From NCBI GenBank assembly GCA_002337045.1, contig DDFF01000003.1, positions 186,001 through 250,000 on the forward strand: a stretch of DNA of 64,000 bases, given 5' to 3'. A model generated the notes under the pieces. It worked only from the letters and a program-made list of their open reading frames with translations, ran no database searches and had not been told where the DNA came from. The first letter of the stretch is position 1. Every line of letters begins with the position of its first letter. This document shows, piece by piece, positions 6,964 to 15,471 of the stretch. The position numbers were made by a program, and so were the translations under genes. The stretch comes from Bacteroidetes bacterium UBA1935 (GTDB taxonomy: Bacteria > Bacteroidota > Bacteroidia > Chitinophagales > Chitinophagaceae).

Positions 6964-7959
6964 TTATTTATTTCTCAACTGGTGTATTCTGAAACCTTCT
7001 TTACCCATAATAGGTTTCAAGCCATATTTTGCATAAACGGCATCCCATGTTTGTGTGCTTTCAAAACGGTGCATACCCTGCTGTTTGTTATAATGCGTTT
7101 CTTTAAACTCCATTATTGGTAGTTTAGTGAGCACATCCGGCTTGTTCGGATCCAGCGCAATTGGTGCAGGCTCATAAGTAAGACTTGCTACCTCATTATT
7201 AGGGTCATTATCTACAATCACTATAACTCTACCGTACGTTTGACCTTGCAATGTACTCTTCCTCAGTCTAACTATACTGATTCTCGGATTTTGCTCTACC
7301 GTCATACCGCTCTTTGTAACAAAGAATGAAGACTCGTCTGTCATTACTATATTGCCACTGGTTACAATGATATTTGAATTTTCTTTCAGGCTGATTGTGG
7401 AACCACCCAACACTACTGTAGAATTATCTTTTATCACTACACTGCCACCACCAATAGTCAGTTTCACCGTAACATCTATTACTTCATTTACCAGATCGTC
7501 TTTGTAAGTAAACGGTTCGAATATGACAATGTCACCTACTTTTTCGGCTTTCGCACCATCCAACAGAATAGCAAAGTTTGTTTCAACCTTAGATGCTATT
7601 TCCGGTGGTGTCGGATCTTCTTTTGTAGTATTTATACCTATCACAATAGCCTTGTAAGCGCTTTGTGAGCCGCTGAATTTTACGCCATTCAGCTTAGTGC
7701 CATTCAGCCTTATTCCATTCAGCCTGATGGCAGACATATATTTATCTGCAGATACTTCCTTAATCACAAAATCATAATCGATGGTAACACCGGGCTCTGT
7801 TGTTTTCAGTTGGCCGCTAACTACCTGTGCTTTGTTATCTATAAAGTCTGCATCAGTAATTGTGGTATTTGTAGTAGCTGTAGGCACAACATTGTTTTGT
7901 TTGGTACAAGATGCCAGCGAAATACCTGCAACCAGTAGCATAAGAAGTGTTTTTTTCAT
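6964..7959 (-). CDS. lipoprotein with five-residue repeats
   Basis: A lipoprotein signal (MKKTLLMLLVAGISLASC, lipobox LASC) anchors this 331-residue protein. Residues about 80-100 contain four tandem five-residue units (IRLNG, IRLNG, TKLNG, VKFSG). These recall the pentapeptide-repeat beta-helix coil but are few. A later segment (about 170-230) has strand-turn sequences of the type GGSVVIKDNSTVVLGGSTI that look like a short right-handed beta-solenoid. No enzyme motif is visible. It is divergent from the beta-barrel gene at 8294 and a regulated envelope role is likely. Confidence 0.8.
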   Translation of the reverse strand: MKKTLLMLLVAGISLASCTKQNNVVPTATTNTTITDADFIDNKAQVVSGQLKTTEPGVTIDYDFVIKEVSADKYMSAIRLNGIRLNGTKLNGVKFSGSQSAYKAIVIGINTTKEDPTPPEIASKVETNFAILLDGAKAEKVGDIVIFEPFTYKDDLVNEVIDVTVKLTIGGGSVVIKDNSTVVLGGSTISLKENSNIIVTSGNIVMTDESSFFVTKSGMTVEQNPRISIVRLRKSTLQGQTYGRVIVIVDNDPNNEVASLTYEPAPIALDPNKPDVLTKLPIMEFKETHYNKQQGMHRFESTQTWDAVYAKYGLKPIMGKEGFRIHQLRNK

Positions 7960-7975
7960 TACTTGCTATTTTATG

Positions 7976-8008
7976 TAAATATCTAATACACAATAAGCAG
8001 GCTTGCAA
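7976..8008 (-). promoter_or_regulatory. promoter of the lipoprotein gene
   Basis: On the minus strand TTG (complement of 8006-8008) precedes GATATTTA (complement of 7976-7983) by 22 bases. This is a reasonable -33/-7 pair about 20 bases before the start codon. Confidence 0.45.
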
Positions 8009-8013
8009 CACAA

Positions 8014-8043
8014 TTCATGAACAGGCAGTTTGGGTTCATGAAC
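8014..8043. promoter_or_regulatory. paired palindromic operator TTCATGAAC, 21-bp period
   Basis: Two identical TTCATGAAC copies begin at 8014 and 8035, exactly two helical turns apart. The second extends to a perfect 10-base palindrome, GTTCATGAAC. The pair begins 5 bases upstream of the lipoprotein promoter's -33 element, which fits activator or repressor binding on one DNA face. Confidence 0.55.
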
Positions 8044-8070
8044 GGTTATCCCCCCCCTCAATACATTGCT

Positions 8071-8106
8071 TTCCGCTTCCGTTGATATTTATTCCGCTTC
8101 GTTGAG
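8071..8106 (+). promoter_or_regulatory. direct-repeat site resembling a LytTR box
   Basis: TTCCGCTTCCGTTGA at 8071-8085 recurs as TTCCGCTTCGTTGA at 8092-8105. The embedded units TCCGTTGAT and TTCGTTGAG resemble the LytTR half-site (T/A)(A/C)(C/A)GTTN(A/G)(T/G). The two GTTs are 20 bp apart, against 21-22 bp for known sites. The pair ends 5 bases before the -33 element at 8112. Confidence 0.45.
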
Positions 8107-8111
8107 TATGG

Positions 8112-8144
8112 TTTGTTTCGGGTAGGCAAAAAGTCGTCACTTTG
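8112..8144 (+). promoter_or_regulatory. promoter of the beta-barrel gene
   Basis: TTTG at 8112-8115 and TCACTTTG at 8137-8144 are separated by 21 bases. The leader would be about 140 bases long and includes an imperfect hairpin around 8227-8250 (CAGCA ... TGCTG). Confidence 0.6.
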
Positions 8145-8293
8145 TGTCGCAAAAGAAAAAACAGGTAACTGAGCGCTCATTTAAGAAAACCTCGAAAAAC
8201 ATCCCGACACATTGAAAATAAAACAGCACCGGCGGCAACCGATGCTGAAATTGAAAATCAAATTTTAAAACTAATTATCTAAAATCTAAAGTA

Positions 8294-8959
8294 ATGAAAA
8301 AAACAATTCTTTTATCTGCATTGACAGTATTAGGCATTTTTACGACAGGCAACGAAGCAAAAGCACAGAAAGGATTTTATGCAGGTGTACAAGGCACACC
8401 GGGCATCAGCAGAATGTATAACGCAGATGACCAAGATGATAAAAACATAGAATCGAAAACTACATTCGGCATATCGTTTGGTGTAGGTGGCGGTTACAAC
8501 TTCAACAAAAACATGGGTGTAGGTATTGAGGCGCTGTATAGCATGCAAGGCCAGCGCTACGATTTGCTGGGGCTGGAATACCAAAAGCGTCTTGACTATG
8601 TGAAAATTCCGGTATACTTCAGCTACAATACCAACTCTGCTAAGAAAGTGATGTTTACTGCAAAAGCTGGTCCGCAAATAGGTATACTGACTAACTCTGA
8701 ACTGAATGTAGACACTAAAGGCAAAGACCAGACAGTAGATACAAAAGACCAATACGAAACAGTAACATTCGGTGCTATGATAGGTGCAGGTGTGCGTGTA
8801 AACGTAGCTAAGAACCTGTATGTAGATGGTGGCCTGCGTTTTGATGGTGCATTTACCAATGCAGAAGACAAAGACGCAATTGGCTACCCTACAGGCCGCG
8901 CTAATACATACAACCTGAACGCAGGTGTAGAAGTAGGTGTTAAGTACTTTTTCAATTAA
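8294..8959 (+). CDS. outer-membrane beta-barrel protein (PorT-like family)
   Basis: The 221-residue protein has a signal peptide ending EAKAQ and then alternating strands typical of eight-stranded OMP-type barrels. Examples are GFYAGVQGTPGIS, GVGGGYNFNKNMGVGIEALY and VPVYFSY-like strands, and it ends VEVGVKYFFN with a terminal aromatic residue. It would sit in the outer membrane. It has its own promoter with an upstream direct-repeat site and a terminator right after the gene, so it is a single regulated gene. Confidence 0.88.
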   Translation: MKKTILLSALTVLGIFTTGNEAKAQKGFYAGVQGTPGISRMYNADDQDDKNIESKTTFGISFGVGGGYNFNKNMGVGIEALYSMQGQRYDLLGLEYQKRLDYVKIPVYFSYNTNSAKKVMFTAKAGPQIGILTNSELNVDTKGKDQTVDTKDQYETVTFGAMIGAGVRVNVAKNLYVDGGLRFDGAFTNAEDKDAIGYPTGRANTYNLNAGVEVGVKYFFN

Positions 8960-8983
8960 TATCGGGGTGATTAAATTGAAGAC

Positions 8984-9006
8984 AAACAGGGGCAATGCCC
9001 CTGTTT
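8984..9006 (+). terminator. rho-independent terminator
   Basis: A GC-rich stem (about 8984-8993 with 8997-9006) followed by a T-rich stretch ends the beta-barrel gene. Confidence 0.8.
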
Positions 9007-9044
9007 TGTTTATTTAGTACTTTTGCGCCACAGAAAAATAAGTT

Positions 9045-11240
9045 TTGAGCGCACCGATACTTTTAATAACACCACCTTTTACACAGCTGAATACGCCCTA
9101 CCCGGCTACAGCCTACCTGAAGGGCTTCCTGAATACAAAAGGCATACCTGCCGTGCAGGCAGATATGGGCATTGAGGTGACGCTCGCATTGTTTTGCAAA
9201 GAAGGCTTGCAGCGATTGTTTGCACAGATAGATACTACACACGAACACTCGGATAATGCAAAACGCATAATAGCCCTGCAAAACGATTATATACAAACCA
9301 TAGATGCCGTAATAGCTTTTCTGCAAGGGCACAACCCTACAATGGCACATCTGGTTTGTAAACGCAATCTGCTGCCCGAGGCAGGCAGGTTTGCCAATCT
9401 GGATGACTTGAGTCACGGATTTGGCACGATGGGTACACAAGACAAAGCCAAACACCTGTGCACCATGTATCTGGAAGACCTGAGCGACCTTATACAGGAA
9501 TGTGTAGATCCGCATTTTGGTTTCAGCAGATATGCGGAAAGGCTTGGGCGGAGTGCCAATAGCTTTGATGAACTGTATAATGCATTACAAGCACCACTTA
9601 GCTTTATCGATACACTTACAATAGAACTACTGGCGCAACGTGTACAGGATGTGCAGCCATTTATGGTAGCATTCTCCGTACCATTCCCTGGTAATCTGTT
9701 TGCTGCATTTCGCAGTGCGCAGTGGTTGAAGGCAAATCATCCGCATATAAAAATCACAATGGGTGGTGGCTTCCCAAATACAGAACTACGCTCGCTGAGT
9801 GATAAGCGTGTGTTTGAATTCTTTGACTACATAACGCTAGACGATGGCGAAGCGCCTATTGAAAACCTGATAGCTTATGTAAACGGTAAGCTGGCACCAG
9901 AACAACTGAAAAGAACATTTGCACTGCACGAGGGTGAAGTTACCTACTTCGAAAATCCGTCTTGCAGCGATTATAAACAAGGGCAGGTAGGCACTCCCGA
10001 CTACAGTGATTTACTACTCGACAAATACATATCAGCCATAGAGGTGGTAAACCCTATGCATAGCTTGTGGAGCGATGGCAGGTGGAACAAGCTGACCATG
10101 GCACATGGCTGCTACTGGGGCAAGTGTACTTTTTGCGATGTATCGCTACCGTATATAAAACTATACGAGCCCATTGCCGCACAAATGCTGTGCGACAGGA
10201 TGGAAGCACTCATTGCACAAACAGGGCAAACAGGTTTTCACTTTGTTGATGAGGCTGCACCGCCTGCACTGATGCGCGAACTGGCATTGGAAATTATCCG
10301 CAGAAAAATGGTGGTAAGCTGGTGGACGAATGTGCGTTTTGAAAAAGCTTTTACACGCGATTTGTGTTTGCTGTTGAAAGCATCGGGCTGCATTGCTGTA
10401 TCGGGCGGACTTGAAGTAGCATCTGACAGATTGCTGAAACTGATAGACAAGGGTATAACTGTAGAACAGGTAGCAAAGGTGAATAAACACTTTACCGAAG
10501 CTGGCATCATGGTGCATGCCTACCTGATGTATGGCTACCCTACCCAAAACGAGCAAGAAACAATAGACAGTCTGGAAATGGTAAGGCAAATGTTTGATGC
10601 GGGCATATTACAATCTGCATTTTGGCATCAGTTTGCATTAACTGCACACAGCCCTGTTGGTTTGAATCCTGAAAAATATGGGGTAACAATAACAACACCG
10701 AGCATTGGCAGCTTTGCGAATAACGACCTGGAATATACCGAAGCAACAGGTGTAGACCACAGCAGCTTCAGCTTCGGGCTGAAGAAGTCGTTGCACAATT
10801 ATATGCACGGTGCATGTCTGGACTATCCGCTGCACAAATGGTTCGATTTCAAAATACCGAAGACAACCATTGCTCCCGATTTCATCATCAAAGCACTGGA
10901 AGAAGAAGCATATACCGCAGGCAAGCCGAATACTAAAATTGTATTGATTGGTAATATGCCAAAGGTAGAACACTATACAAAATCGAAGAAAGGCAATACG
11001 TGGGAGATGACCTCTTTTACCTTCCAAACAAAAACAGAAACCTTTACCATTAACATCAACCAACCCGAAGGCTTGTGGTTTGAAACGCTGCTACCGCAGC
11101 TATCCGTCAGCAATGCAAAAGTGATGACACTGCAGGAAGTAAAACAAAGCTACGAAGCTGCGGGATTGGAAGACTTTGAACTGTTCTGGGACAATAAACC
11201 AATGAATACTATTTACAAAGCAGGCTTGCTGCAATTATAA
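9045..11240 (+). CDS. B12-binding-type radical SAM protein
   Basis: The 731-residue protein has an N-terminal cobalamin-binding-like Rossmann region (ILLITPPFTQLNTPYPA; ITMGGGFPNTELR) and a radical SAM core. The iron-sulfur motif reads CYWGKCTFC (CxxxCxxC), and later core segments include GGLEVASDRLLKLIDKGIT and YLMYGYPTQNEQET. No clear DxHxxG cobalamin motif is seen. The start is TTG at 9045; the next in-frame ATG would remove the N-terminal motif. TACTTTTG at 9018-9025 is a good -7 element. The SGNH hydrolase gene starts 3 bases after the stop, so the two probably form an operon. The substrate is unknown. Confidence 0.85.
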   Translation: MSAPILLITPPFTQLNTPYPATAYLKGFLNTKGIPAVQADMGIEVTLALFCKEGLQRLFAQIDTTHEHSDNAKRIIALQNDYIQTIDAVIAFLQGHNPTMAHLVCKRNLLPEAGRFANLDDLSHGFGTMGTQDKAKHLCTMYLEDLSDLIQECVDPHFGFSRYAERLGRSANSFDELYNALQAPLSFIDTLTIELLAQRVQDVQPFMVAFSVPFPGNLFAAFRSAQWLKANHPHIKITMGGGFPNTELRSLSDKRVFEFFDYITLDDGEAPIENLIAYVNGKLAPEQLKRTFALHEGEVTYFENPSCSDYKQGQVGTPDYSDLLLDKYISAIEVVNPMHSLWSDGRWNKLTMAHGCYWGKCTFCDVSLPYIKLYEPIAAQMLCDRMEALIAQTGQTGFHFVDEAAPPALMRELALEIIRRKMVVSWWTNVRFEKAFTRDLCLLLKASGCIAVSGGLEVASDRLLKLIDKGITVEQVAKVNKHFTEAGIMVHAYLMYGYPTQNEQETIDSLEMVRQMFDAGILQSAFWHQFALTAHSPVGLNPEKYGVTITTPSIGSFANNDLEYTEATGVDHSSFSFGLKKSLHNYMHGACLDYPLHKWFDFKIPKTTIAPDFIIKALEEEAYTAGKPNTKIVLIGNMPKVEHYTKSKKGNTWEMTSFTFQTKTETFTININQPEGLWFETLLPQLSVSNAKVMTLQEVKQSYEAAGLEDFELFWDNKPMNTIYKAGLLQL

Positions 11241-11243
11241 GCT

Positions 11244-12263
11244 ATGATGAAAAAGCTACTCTTTTCTGTCATTGTGTTTATAGCAACCATAGCTATTGCT
11301 GCTATGGCCATAGAGCTTTTGAAAACAGACAGGATGGCGAATGCGCAATATTTTCGTACGAGGAATGTATTTCAGTATCATGCGGAAAATATAGCTTTTG
11401 ATGCAGGCAGGGGTTATACCATGACTCCGAATCTTAATACCCCTTATAATAACAAAGAATTTACTTCTACCGTCACTACCAATAAACTGGGTTACAGAGA
11501 TGATGATGCTTCGCTGAACAATCCTGATGTATTGATGTTGGGCGACTCTTATGCATGGGGCTGGGGTGTAGATGAGCAAGACGGTGTTGAAAAACAATAT
11601 GAAAAGCAAACAGGGCGAAAGGTACTGAACATGAGTGTGCCCGGTTATGGTAGTATACAAGAACTGCTCACACTATTTGCCTGGGAACGCAGAGGGCCGT
11701 TGCAAGGCAAGCGCATATTTGTGTTTTTCTGTGCCAACGATTTGCAGGATAATGAAAACACCTCCTTCAACGCATTCCCCTACTTTGTTAAAAGCGGCAA
11801 CACTATACAACTGCACACACCCGATAAACCTGCATTTGATAAGTGGCAGGAAGCTACCAACAAATGGATGATACATAGCAAACTTGCCGCCAGCAACATA
11901 CTTGCATTCTACACAATAGCCGCTATAAAAAACGCAGGCAATAAAGATGTATACAAAGACTATCAGGCTACAACAAACAGACTTAATGGTGCAGAAGCAT
12001 TTATATATGTTGCCGAAAACCTTGCCGCAATACAAACACAACAACAGGTGCAGGTAACCATTATTTACATTCCGCCATTCAGCTATTATGCATCGGGGCA
12101 GCAGGATGTATCTTATAAACTGGTGGCAGACGTTTGCAATAAACTACACTTCCGCTTTGCCGACTTGACACCGGTATTGGGTATTAACGACTACTATCCA
12201 CTGGATAAGCACTGGAATGCCGGCGCCCATCGTAAAGCTGCACAGTTCCTCGCACGCTACTAA
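11244..12263 (+). CDS. membrane-anchored SGNH/GDSL-type hydrolase
   Basis: The 339-residue protein has an N-terminal membrane anchor (LLFSVIVFIATIAIAAMAI). The SGNH signature reads MLGDSYAWGWG, the second block NMSVPGYGSIQE, and the C-terminal catalytic DxxH DKHWNAGAHR. Such enzymes remove or transfer acetyl groups on surface polysaccharides in the periplasm. The tight coupling to the radical SAM gene suggests a shared modification pathway, which is inference. Confidence 0.8.
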   Translation: MMKKLLFSVIVFIATIAIAAMAIELLKTDRMANAQYFRTRNVFQYHAENIAFDAGRGYTMTPNLNTPYNNKEFTSTVTTNKLGYRDDDASLNNPDVLMLGDSYAWGWGVDEQDGVEKQYEKQTGRKVLNMSVPGYGSIQELLTLFAWERRGPLQGKRIFVFFCANDLQDNENTSFNAFPYFVKSGNTIQLHTPDKPAFDKWQEATNKWMIHSKLAASNILAFYTIAAIKNAGNKDVYKDYQATTNRLNGAEAFIYVAENLAAIQTQQQVQVTIIYIPPFSYYASGQQDVSYKLVADVCNKLHFRFADLTPVLGINDYYPLDKHWNAGAHRKAAQFLARY

Positions 12264-12638
12264 AACCAAAGAACACCTGCATTCAGCACATAAAACGCAA
12301 CTCGTTTTTAAAATATGTATTTTCTGAAGATTTGTTATAATTCAGAAAGTAAAAAACACAAGTCATTGTATTTCAATAAAATACAACAAAAACACATCTC
12401 ATTTTTTAATAAAAATACAAGTAGAAAAGTCCAGTGTATTTCACAGTTTTTATTCGGTCTTGGCTGGGTAGATTTGTGAAGTTTGTTTTGTTTGTACCCG
12501 TAAGCCCTATCACCATGGAGACACCCCTGAATTGAAAACATTTACCTACCCCCATCCATTTACAAACACCCCCTTGTAAACGAACTGTTACCATTAAAAT
12601 GCCCCTATAAATTCCTATTACTATGGGGCATTTTTTTA
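12264..12638. other. intergenic region between convergent genes
   Basis: These 375 bases are AT-rich with recurring TGTATTTCA-like words. Apart from the terminator at 12596-12634 I see no gene or RNA. The short frames on the minus strand here have no credible start or composition. Confidence 0.5.
12596..12634. terminator. bidirectional terminator
   Basis: A 10-bp stem (12596-12605 with 12625-12634) with a long loop and a T7 run on the plus strand lies just past the response-regulator stop codon. Confidence 0.65.
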
Positions 12639-13295
12639 TTACTCTAACGGTTCTAAACCAAATTGCAGGGCGAAGACAACTAGCCCTGCTCTTGTTTTTA
12701 CACCCAGCTTCTCAAACAATTTATCGCGATACCAGTCTATGGTACGCTGGCTCAGGGTCATTTTATCTGCAATGTCTTTGTAAGAATAGTCGCAGCAGCA
12801 ATAACGCAGAAAGGTGATTTCAGACTTTGTAAGGTCCATCATTTTGGTAGATACATTGTCCTCTGCCTTTGCTACTACTTCTTCAGATATAAGATCGGAA
12901 TAATAAGTGTAGCCATCCAGAATGGCAAGCATAGACGCGTGCAAATCCTGCGGCCCTGCTTCTTTGGGCAGGAAGCCCCTGGCACCGCAGCGCAGCATAC
13001 GTATAATGCTGAACTCGTTGTGGTGCATAGATAGCGCAAGTATCTGTATCTGCGGCCATTTCTTTTTAATAGCGTTAGTTGCATCATAGCCATTCATGCC
13101 ATGCATGTGTATATCCATGATAACAACATCCGGCCTGTCCGGTGCTTTTTCAATTTTATCAATCAGCTCCTGCCCGTCTGAGGCTTCCATCGTAACGACA
13201 AAATCGGGGAATGAGTTAATGATAAACACTAACCCTTTTCGTAATATGGCGTGGTCGTCGGCTAGCGCAACGGTATATTTTCCGTCGTTTGTCAT
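12639..13295 (-). CDS. NarL/FixJ-family response regulator
   Basis: The 218-residue protein has a receiver domain with the acidic pair ADDH (13-14), phospho-acceptor Asp61 (VVIMDIHM), Ser89 and Lys111. A LuxR-type helix-turn-helix follows at the C-terminus (TKSEITFLRYCCCDYSYKD, TLSQRTIDWYRDKLFEKLG). It overlaps the kinase gene by 4 bases and is the last gene of a four-gene operon. The kinase at 13292 should phosphorylate it; targets are unknown. Confidence 0.95.
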   Translation of the reverse strand: MTNDGKYTVALADDHAILRKGLVFIINSFPDFVVTMEASDGQELIDKIEKAPDRPDVVIMDIHMHGMNGYDATNAIKKKWPQIQILALSMHHNEFSIIRMLRCGARGFLPKEAGPQDLHASMLAILDGYTYYSDLISEEVVAKAEDNVSTKMMDLTKSEITFLRYCCCDYSYKDIADKMTLSQRTIDWYRDKLFEKLGVKTRAGLVVFALQFGLEPLE

Positions 13296-14062
13296 TGTTT
13301 AGTATTTAAGGTTAGTAACAATGTTGTGCCTTGTCCGGGTTTAGATTGTAGTGCAAAATCAGCCTTCAGCATTCTTGCACGGTTTTTCATGTTTGCAAGT
13401 CCTATACCATCTGCTGCGGCATCTGTATCAAATCCTGTTCCATTGTCTGTAATCTTTAATTCAAACAGCCTTTCTGTATATCTCATTCCGATGCGCAAGT
13501 TAGTAGCTTTTGCGTATTTTATAGTATTGGAAATAGCCTCTTGTATCATGCGGAAAACGATGAGTTCGTGGCCGCTGTTGAAGTTGTAATAGTCGCCCTC
13601 TACCAGTACCAGTGCATTGATACCTGTGGAACGTTTTACAAAATCTACTTCCTTCTGCACAGCCTCTACAAGTCCGTGGTTCATTACATAATCGCTGTTC
13701 AGCACATGGCTGATGTTGCGTGCGTCTTTTATTACCTCGCCCAGCAATCCCTGCGATTCTTTTGCAAGCTCTGCTACTGTGCTTTTATCTTCTGTGGCTT
13801 GTATAACATGCAGAAAACGCATCACCGCATTGAGGCGCGAACCTATATTATCGTGCAGCTCACGAGACATGGTATTGATAGCCTGCTCCTTTACCTCCAG
13901 TCCGGTGCGTAACACCTCTTGCTCCAGTTGTTCCTTCTCTATGCGAAAACGGTTTTGCTTTCGCTTTTGTACTTGCAGGTAGATAACAAGAAAGAATGCG
14001 AAAAGCACTAATAAAAGTGTACCAATAATATACACTACCAATAACACTGAATTATTTGACAT
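13292..14062 (-). CDS. NarX/DegS-type sensor histidine kinase
   Basis: The 256-residue protein has one N-terminal membrane helix (LLVVYIIGTLLLVLFAFFLV), a coiled-coil linker, a HisKA_3 dimer domain with His70 (SRELHDNIGSRLNAV) and an ATPase domain (IQEAISNTIKYAKA, DNGTGFD, GIGLANMKNRA). It has no sensor domain of its own, so signal input must come from a partner. The membrane protein whose gene overlaps its start by 11 bases is the obvious candidate. Confidence 0.93.
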   Translation of the reverse strand: MSNNSVLLVVYIIGTLLLVLFAFFLVIYLQVQKRKQNRFRIEKEQLEQEVLRTGLEVKEQAINTMSRELHDNIGSRLNAVMRFLHVIQATEDKSTVAELAKESQGLLGEVIKDARNISHVLNSDYVMNHGLVEAVQKEVDFVKRSTGINALVLVEGDYYNFNSGHELIVFRMIQEAISNTIKYAKATNLRIGMRYTERLFELKITDNGTGFDTDAAADGIGLANMKNRARMLKADFALQSKPGQGTTLLLTLNTKQ

Positions 14063-14708
14063 GCGGTGCTTTTAGTTTAGTATACCTAATAAAAACAATA
14101 CTAATAATACTGTACATCAGTAAGCTAACAAACCACAATGACGTGTCTATATATAATGGATTGATATCAAACGTCAATTGTACCAGATTATATACTGGCC
14201 ATGTAAGATAAGTTGCAGACCAATAAAGTAAGAATACGCTATTAAACCAAAACGTAGGCATCTTATTCAATATAATATCATCATCTCTTATCAAAACGTC
14301 ATAAAACGAATATAAAGACAAGCCAATAATTACAAATCCTTCAATAAATAGAAAATTGGAATTAAATGTATTTATCGGTTGTAGGAATAACAGATTCATA
14401 ATACCTAATACAACTCCAAGCCCCCCAATAAGAAGACCTATATTATTTCTTCTCAATGTTGAAACGACACTATTAAAATATGCTGTTAACAAGAAGAACT
14501 CAACAACACTATACAGATTATATATTGGATAATTGTTCTTAGCATATACTGCAAAAAAATGAGCAAGTATTTCGCATAGAAAACTGAAGCCAGTCAGTAC
14601 TACAATGTATTTAGACGACTTATCTAAACGTTTGTACTGACTGACTCCTGTAATAAAAGCTAACCCAATTACAGCAATAATTGTATATGCCTTAACGTAA
14701 TAATTCAC
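14052..14708 (-). CDS. multi-pass membrane protein in the kinase operon
   Basis: The 218-residue protein has about six membrane helices (for example TIIAVIGLAFITGV, FFLLTAYF, LLIGGLGVVLGIM, SLLMYSIISIVFI). It overlaps the kinase gene by 11 bases and follows the lipoprotein gene by 3. The kinase lacks a sensor domain, so this protein may sense the signal in the membrane. It is visibly richer in A/T and in ATA/TTA codons than its neighbours. I recognise no named family. Confidence 0.8.
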   Translation of the reverse strand: MNYYVKAYTIIAVIGLAFITGVSQYKRLDKSSKYIVVLTGFSFLCEILAHFFAVYAKNNYPIYNLYSVVEFFLLTAYFNSVVSTLRRNNIGLLIGGLGVVLGIMNLLFLQPINTFNSNFLFIEGFVIIGLSLYSFYDVLIRDDDIILNKMPTFWFNSVFLLYWSATYLTWPVYNLVQLTFDINPLYIDTSLWFVSLLMYSIISIVFIRYTKLKAPHVK

Positions 14709-14711
14709 ATT

Positions 14712-15248
14712 TTAGTTGGTTGGTAGTGTGTTACCTGATGCGGTACCAACACTTGGGCAAGACGTAGGACAAGGCATCGCATGATCCATCACGCCATTAG
14801 GTCCTATTACGTAGTTTCCGCTAGCATCATAACCTGCCAGTATCACTGTTAGCTTACCTGCTTTGGTGCCACAATTTTGTCCGCCGTGGCCGGAGTTAAT
14901 GTATTCCAGTGTATGTGCAAACATCAGTTTTACATTCTTCACACTTGGGTTTGCGTTCAGATAATCGCGCATTTCGTCAGCATCTACTATCAGCGAATAC
15001 AGGTATTCGTTGCCACTGTTTCCATTCAGGCTGTTGATGTAGCTGGCAATCATTTTGTTAGCCGTATCTACAGGTACACAAGTAAGGCAGGTGTCCGGTA
15101 GCGTGGTGCTGTCTGCAGAAGATGATAAGGCCATTGGTTCAGTTTGTTTGTTTGCGGCATCTTTGTTTTCGCCGCCGCCACTCTGGCATGCAGTAAGAGA
15201 TGCAGCAGCGATGAGGGCTGCAATAGTCATTTTGTTTGTTGCATTCAT
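14712..15248 (-). CDS. lipoprotein in the two-component operon
   Basis: Starting at 15248 (MNATNKMTIAALIAAASLTAC) gives a lipobox LTAC; an upstream in-frame start would bury it. The 178-residue protein has a Ser/Gly-rich linker, two cysteine pairs (CLTC; CPTSC) and a helical middle (IVDADEMRDYLNANPSVKN). It may be an envelope sensor or target of the kinase downstream. A GAAAGATA at 15266-15273 (TATCTTTC on the minus strand) is one base off the -7 consensus. Confidence 0.8.
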   Translation of the reverse strand: MNATNKMTIAALIAAASLTACQSGGGENKDAANKQTEPMALSSSADSTTLPDTCLTCVPVDTANKMIASYINSLNGNSGNEYLYSLIVDADEMRDYLNANPSVKNVKLMFAHTLEYINSGHGGQNCGTKAGKLTVILAGYDASGNYVIGPNGVMDHAMPCPTSCPSVGTASGNTLPTN

Positions 15249-15471
15249 AATATTTAACTTTTGCCGAAAGATACTGACCTGCTTCGAATTATGCACCCGT
15301 GTAAAAACGGGCAAAATAATAACAACGTCAGAACACAATGCAGAAGCATCTTATGAAAATTAAAAACAATATCTTTTGTATAGAAAAATACAGCAAAACC
15401 ATAACACTTTTACTATGGGTAATGTGGTTTAAAAGAGTGAAATTTGTATAAATAACCAACAGACAGTATAA

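Noticed and set aside
12335..12594. Two overlapping minus-strand frames of 62-68 codons
   Set aside because: They lie in AT-rich DNA between convergent genes, with no signal, family pattern or promoter.
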